A stretch of DNA of 17,289 nucleotides, from contig JBDRFD010000083.1 in the NCBI GenBank assembly GCA_043819035.1, positions 1 through 17,289 of the forward strand, in the 5' to 3' direction. Both the position numbers and the translations under genes were made by a program. Under the pieces are notes generated by a model. That model saw only the letters and a program-made list of their open reading frames with translations, did not search any database and was not told the DNA's origin. This document shows positions 13,860 to 17,289 of this stretch, piece by piece; the first letter of the stretch is position 1, and each line of letters starts with the position of its first letter. This DNA comes from UBA2144 sp043819035 (GTDB lineage Bacteria; Patescibacteriota; Gracilibacteria; Peribacterales; Peribacteraceae).

Positions 13860-14132
13860 ATGAAAGTGACTATTCGAAACCTTGAGCAGCAACTAAAAGC
13901 ATTAGCAAATGCAAGGCGGCTGGGCATGCTTGCCTACTTAAAGAAAGGAGGAGATGCAACGGTTGGAGATATCGCTGGCGCTGTTCGTTCCAGCATTCAG
14001 ACCGCATCCCAGCATTTACGCATTCTCAAAGCCGCAGGGGTTGTTGAATACAAAAGGCGAGCCAAATATGTAACTTATCGTTTATCACTAAAACAGGAAG
14101 AGCCTGTGAAGAAGATCCTTGCGTTGCTGTAA
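13860..14132 (+). CDS. ArsR-family helix-turn-helix regulator
   Basis: A 90-residue winged-helix protein. LKALANARRLGMLAYLKKGG (12-31), TVGDIAGAVRSSIQTASQHLRILKAAGVV and the wing KRRAKYVTYRLS match the ArsR/SmtB fold in order. The recognition helix is around SSIQTASQHLRIL. There is no cysteine anywhere, so it is not a classical arsenic or cadmium sensor with a CVC motif; it may respond to another signal or have lost metal binding. No Shine-Dalgarno lies before the ATG. The upstream palindromic repeat ATTTGCGCAAAT is a candidate autoregulatory site. No obvious target gene follows on the same strand; the nearest is the small cysteine-rich gene on the opposite strand. Confidence 0.88.
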   Translation: MKVTIRNLEQQLKALANARRLGMLAYLKKGGDATVGDIAGAVRSSIQTASQHLRILKAAGVVEYKRRAKYVTYRLSLKQEEPVKKILALL

Positions 14133-14166
14133 CATCTCACCGGCTGGAAAAGCTGTAAAAGAAAAA

Positions 14167-14406
14167 TCATTTGCTCCCCTTGTTTGGATTCTCATGTGGA
14201 TAACAACAAAGAACACTATCTAGATATTTAATGCCACAAAAATATGGACATATCGAAATGTTTTTTACAGCGCACTTGTGTTCACTTGTTCCAGTATCTT
14301 TGTTCCAAGGACATTTATCCTGTTTCCAGTTGATGTTCTTTATGTCAGATATGAGATCAATGTCCATATTCGCGCCATCGAGCTTAATTACTTTCTTATT
14401 ATCCAT
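14167..14406 (-). CDS. Small cysteine-rich protein of unknown function
   Basis: A 79-residue soluble protein. Its C-terminal half is rich in cysteine: Cys32 (DKCPWNK), Cys45 (HKCAVK), Cys53 and Cys57 (SICPYFCG) and Cys67-Cys68 (LCCYP), with His43 and His71. The spacing suggests a zinc or iron-sulfur site. I have the impression of a conserved small family with CPWNK...HKCAVKNISIC, but cannot name it. A perfect TATAAT (14416-14421 on the minus strand) ends 9 bp before the ATG, which supports this start and a leaderless transcript. It converges with the ArsR-type gene. Confidence 0.7.
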   Translation of the reverse strand: MDNKKVIKLDGANMDIDLISDIKNINWKQDKCPWNKDTGTSEHKCAVKNISICPYFCGIKYLDSVLCCYPHENPNKGSK

Positions 14407-14415
14407 AGCTCAACG

Positions 14416-14421
14416 ATTATA
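14416..14421 (-). promoter_or_regulatory. -10 element of the cysteine-rich gene
   Basis: A perfect TATAAT on the minus strand, 9 bp from the start codon at 14406. No good -35 is visible. The predicted start site is within about 3 nt of the ATG. Confidence 0.5.
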
Positions 14422-14479
14422 GATTCATTCTATCGCAACTTCATCCTAACTTGACTGATTAATGCCATTCCCATCAAGG

Positions 14480-14508
14480 TTGATGAAATTCGCATTTTTT
14501 GGTACAAT
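14480..14508 (+). promoter_or_regulatory. Promoter of the large surface protein
   Basis: -35 TTGATG (14480-14485), a 17-bp spacer and -10 TACAAT (14503-14508, five of six). Start near 14515, leader about 25 nt. AGAGAGGA (14511-14518) is too far from the ATG to be a ribosome binding site. Confidence 0.6.
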
Positions 14509-14539
14509 ATAGAGAGGAATTCTCAAACAAACATAAACT

Positions 14540-16159
14540 ATGCGAATAAGACTAAGCATAAGCGCTGCCCTTACGATGCTGATCATGGCATTCCCCGTTC
14601 TCGCCGTACCTCCCCCATATGTAACGGGCCTGAGTGCCGAAGTGGTTAACGGTGAGATTTCTGTGGGATGGGCAAGCCAGCCTAACGCTGACGTCGCATA
14701 TTACCGTGTATTCTACAGCTTTGAATCGATACTCGAAAACGAGGGGCTCTACGATGACTTTGAAGAGACAAGCGGCCCTGTGAATACCTACATCATTAAA
14801 AACCCTCCTCCTGTTGATAAGCTCTACATCGCCGTGATAGGAGTGAGCCCACAGGAAGAAGACATTAATATGTTCGTAGAGGAAGTAAGTGTTAGCCTTG
14901 GCGGAGGAGAGGATAACTGGGACGAAGACGATTGGCCCGAGGATGATTGGGGTGAAGAAGATTGGCCAGAGGATGATTGGGGAAATGATGACAATTGGGA
15001 AGATGAAACTTTGCCACCGAATGATGATCTTTCCGATGATGTGAATGAAACTGATCCTTCCGAGGAACCTGAATCATTCTGGGATAGATTTTTGCCCGGG
15101 GAAGAACAAGGGGGTACTCAGCCAGCTTCCGTACCTCCCCCAAAGCAACCGCTTCCGCAAATACAATCCGAAGATTCTCCCGAAGATGACAACACATTAA
15201 TATTAAAAAAGGGAAAATTGCTGCTACCCGGTAACGAACCGCCGCGACAGCAACCGACATCTTCGGAGCCTGAGCCCGCATCCGGGCAAGAGGGGCTGCA
15301 AACACTCAGCCTTCTTTCTGCAAAGGCTTCCTCCCCGACAGAAGTGTTTCTGGAGTTCTCCGGCCCCATCACGGTAGAACCTGATCGCGCGCCCGAAGCA
15401 TTCAGCATTGTGGATGCCGATGGCAATGGACTCGCTATCACTTACATGACCATTGAAGGACCCAACGCAACGGTAACAACCGTTGAACAATCAAAAGAGA
15501 GTATTTACGAATTCCGCATGAACGAGCCGGCGTACAGCCCCGATGGTCTTCCGCTTGATCTTGTAAACCGACGCGCCTTCTTCCTTGCGCATGCAGATAG
15601 CCCCAAGGCAACCCCCAAGTCTGAACCGGCGATACAGAACACAGGACCGCTGCAAGGCATATCCAACTTCAAAATGGGAGCAACTCCAGTCGTAAACGGA
15701 CTCTACTATGTGTCTGCCCGATGGGATGTGGTTGGGGATCGGAAAGAAATCGCCTATTACATTGTCCATCAAACGCGTGATGGGGGACAAACCTTCGGGG
15801 ATCCGCAGGTATTACAACCAAACATCGGAGGCGTTGAACTTACAAACGTCATGCCGGGACCATTCGGCATCGCACTCTCCTTTATGCACATTAACGGCAT
15901 GGTATTCCAGGCGGCGTTCGAGAATATTAATCTCGGCCCCGGAGTTCCTCCTCCGCCTCAGGCTCCCGCACAAGACACTACTACTCCGACCGTAGCTCCA
16001 ACCGGTTCGGTAGTTTTTCCGGGCAAACCTTCGGAGGTTACCAGCCCTCCGCACTCTGACACCCTTAATCAATCCGGTGGAATGGCCGCCGCCGCATCTC
16101 TGATGATTGTTGGTGGGGTGATGGGATGGCGAGCTGTTCGGAGAAAATTGGCGCTCTGA
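14540..16159 (+). CDS. Large surface protein with Asp/Glu-Trp repeats and C-terminal anchor
   Basis: A 539-residue secreted protein of unknown function. A signal peptide (1-22, ending VLA) is followed by a fibronectin III-like domain (about 25-120, GLSAEVVNGEISVGW...YYRVFYS). Next is an acidic stretch, 124-156, with tryptophan every five residues (Trp127, 132, 137, 142, 147, then 153) in units like EDDWP and EDDWG. A proline-rich linker leads to a second beta domain (about 255-350, SAKASSPTEVFLEFSGPI) like bacterial Ig-like/SbsA domains, and a third (about 375-465). The C-terminus has SGG (512-514), a hydrophobic helix (515-531) and RAVRRK, resembling a sorting or anchor signal without LPxTG. 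It has its own promoter. Domain calls are by pattern. Confidence 0.75.
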   Translation: MRIRLSISAALTMLIMAFPVLAVPPPYVTGLSAEVVNGEISVGWASQPNADVAYYRVFYSFESILENEGLYDDFEETSGPVNTYIIKNPPPVDKLYIAVIGVSPQEEDINMFVEEVSVSLGGGEDNWDEDDWPEDDWGEEDWPEDDWGNDDNWEDETLPPNDDLSDDVNETDPSEEPESFWDRFLPGEEQGGTQPASVPPPKQPLPQIQSEDSPEDDNTLILKKGKLLLPGNEPPRQQPTSSEPEPASGQEGLQTLSLLSAKASSPTEVFLEFSGPITVEPDRAPEAFSIVDADGNGLAITYMTIEGPNATVTTVEQSKESIYEFRMNEPAYSPDGLPLDLVNRRAFFLAHADSPKATPKSEPAIQNTGPLQGISNFKMGATPVVNGLYYVSARWDVVGDRKEIAYYIVHQTRDGGQTFGDPQVLQPNIGGVELTNVMPGPFGIALSFMHINGMVFQAAFENINLGPGVPPPPQAPAQDTTTPTVAPTGSVVFPGKPSEVTSPPHSDTLNQSGGMAAAASLMIVGGVMGWRAVRRKLAL

Positions 16160-16223
16160 AGATTGCCATGAAGGTACATATCAGCATTCGAATAATGGAA
16201 TAATTGGTGTTTGGTTGCTTTGT

Positions 16224-17051
16224 TTATAGAGGACTGACAATGCGTTTTAGGCATGGATTCGTCACCTGTGTGTACCGCTGTGTGGTTCGAATATTGGCAT
16301 GTCCAAGCAATTCCTGTACGTACCTGATATCCACCCCATTCTCGATTAAGTGGGTAGCAAAGCTGTGCCGCAATGAGTGGAACGTTGCGCTCTTTTGGAC
16401 AGCAGCTTTTTGCAAAGCACACTCAAAAACCATTTGCGCTGTACGCTCGGTTAGTTTTCCACCACGCTCACTTGTAAAGACAAACTCGTCCGGGTTCTTC
16501 CCTGCGTTCATTGTGCGCAGACCAGAAACAATCTTCTCCGGAAGGAGCGTGATACGATCTTTGTTTCCTTTTGCCCGCTTCACATGAACAACTCGCTCAC
16601 CAAGATCAACATCTCTCACACGCAAGCTCATAACTTCGCTCACACGCAAACCGGCACCGTATGCCACTGCAAGGAGCAGACGATGCTTCAGATTTTCCGT
16701 TGCATCCAACATGCGCCCAATCTCTGCGCGCGAGAGGACAACCGGCAGGCTCTTTGCTTCCTTCGCTGAGCGAATCTTTATAGGAACATTCTTACGAAGC
16801 ACCTCACGGTAAAAATACTTAATGGCATTGAGCACCAAATTTCTGGTAGATGAGCTGCGACCGCACTCCTCCTTATGCAGTAAATACTCGCGGATGCTTT
16901 CCTCGTCCATTTGATCCAAATTCTTGCCCTTCCATGCAAAATACTCCTTAAGAGCGCTCTTATAACTTTTTACCGTCCTCGGGCTCATCCCGCGAATGCG
17001 TAAGTCATTTTCCAGCCTCACCAGAAGCTCTTCGGCGCTTTTAGAATCCAT
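16224..17051 (-). CDS. xer: Tyrosine recombinase, XerA/XerC/XerD type
   Basis: A 275-residue site-specific recombinase. The N-terminal SAM-like DNA-binding domain covers 1-90 (GMSPRTVKSYKSALKEYFAW). The catalytic set is complete: Arg136 in GAGLRVSEV, Lys161 near RAKGNKDR, His225 and Arg228 in HSLRHSFATH, His251 in LLGHANI and the nucleophile Tyr260 in TTQRYTQV. The short length and GMSPRTVKSY start resemble XerA-like proteins of archaea and small-genome bacteria, which resolve chromosome dimers. An integrase of a mobile element is the alternative, but no other phage gene is nearby. TTGCGT-17-TAGCAT upstream ends 9 bp before the ATG and there is no Shine-Dalgarno. Confidence 0.93.
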   Translation of the reverse strand: MDSKSAEELLVRLENDLRIRGMSPRTVKSYKSALKEYFAWKGKNLDQMDEESIREYLLHKEECGRSSSTRNLVLNAIKYFYREVLRKNVPIKIRSAKEAKSLPVVLSRAEIGRMLDATENLKHRLLLAVAYGAGLRVSEVMSLRVRDVDLGERVVHVKRAKGNKDRITLLPEKIVSGLRTMNAGKNPDEFVFTSERGGKLTERTAQMVFECALQKAAVQKSATFHSLRHSFATHLIENGVDIRYVQELLGHANIRTTQRYTQVTNPCLKRIVSPL

Positions 17052-17060
17052 AGGAGGGGA

Positions 17061-17089
17061 ATGCTAAGTGAACTTAACAAGCTACGCAA
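17061..17089 (-). promoter_or_regulatory. Promoter of the recombinase gene
   Basis: On the minus strand: TTGCGT (17084-17089), a 17-bp spacer, TAGCAT (17061-17066). The ATG at 17051 is 9 bp beyond, so the leader would be near zero. Confidence 0.4.
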
Positions 17090-17149
17090 ATATTTCGTAT
17101 AATTTTCAGAAATTGGTTATTATTTGGCTTAAACTGCGCATAAGGAGGA

Positions 17150-17279
17150 GTTCGACAAAATAACTCGTTTGGCCTGCGGGCCAAACTCCCTGTCATTTTG
17201 TCGAACGGCGCGGCTACGCCTCGTGTTCTCCTCAGTCATGACGCTGAAGCGTACGAGTGACTTCGTCGAACACTGGCTA
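17150..17279. repeat. Mosaic of nested palindromes beside xer
   Basis: GTTCGACAAAAT (17150-17161) and ATTTTGTCGAAC (17195-17206) are perfect 12-bp inverted repeats. Inside is TTTGGCC-TGCG-GGCCAAA (17168-17185). Next come GAAC/GTTC with GGCG/CGCC (17203-17226), then AGTCA/TGACT with CGC-TGAA-GCG (17235-17263), and a further GTCGAAC (17268-17274). It has the look of REP-type intergenic elements; a role as a recombinase target is possible only by proximity. Confidence 0.65.
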
Positions 17280-17289
17280 TCCGAAATCC

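Noticed and set aside
1..17289. tRNA or rRNA genes
   Set aside because: No cloverleaf with a GTTCGANTC-type arm and no conserved rRNA stretch was seen on either strand.

Overview
The window reads as chromosome from an uncultured bacterium with a compact genome. Small dense genes, scarce Shine-Dalgarno sequences, several promoters only a few bases from the start codon, an archaeal-type Xer recombinase and a RibL-like nucleotidyltransferase suggest a Candidate Phyla Radiation lineage, perhaps Peregrinibacteria/Peribacteria. That assignment is inference; no rRNA or marker protein here fixes it. I saw no tRNA or rRNA.

Layout. Bases 1-508 hold no gene I can support and end in a long imperfect hairpin. 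Four minus-strand genes follow: prepilin peptidase (509-1255), a surface protein with an LPDSG-type C-terminal sorting signal (1416-2003), a RibL/TagD-like nucleotidyltransferase (2057-2464) and a phosphatase-like/membrane/beta-propeller protein (2625-4577). Between 4679 and about 5073 lies a minus-strand gene remnant broken by two opposite one-base shifts in poly-A runs. Ribonuclease J (5100-6986, +) follows. A secreted-protein gene (7387-8139, +), with its own strong promoter, structured leader and Shine-Dalgarno, sits between two near-identical 123-bp hairpin repeats and looks foreign. The pyrimidine genes pyrB and pyrC overlap by four bases on the minus strand (10541-8419); pyrC carries two intergenic-type repeats in frame.

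The most unusual stretch is 10575-11373. It has no credible gene but holds a series of plus-strand RNA-like units, each closed by a long GC-rich stem. The last (11147-11331) starts where a TTGACA-16-TTTAAT promoter predicts, ends in six T, and can fold as a 185-nt rod with a central bubble, the architecture of 6S RNA.

Downstream come a Wzx-like flippase (11526-12983), an IS200/IS605-type transposase (13223-13675) sitting inside a tandem repeat of about 72-bp period, an ArsR-type regulator (13860-14132), a cysteine-rich small protein (14167-14406, -), a large surface protein (14540-16159) and a Xer-type recombinase (16224-17051, -) next to a mosaic of nested palindromes. The theme is cell surface (pilus maturation, anchored proteins, flippase) plus pyrimidine synthesis and RNA decay, in a background rich in hairpin repeats.
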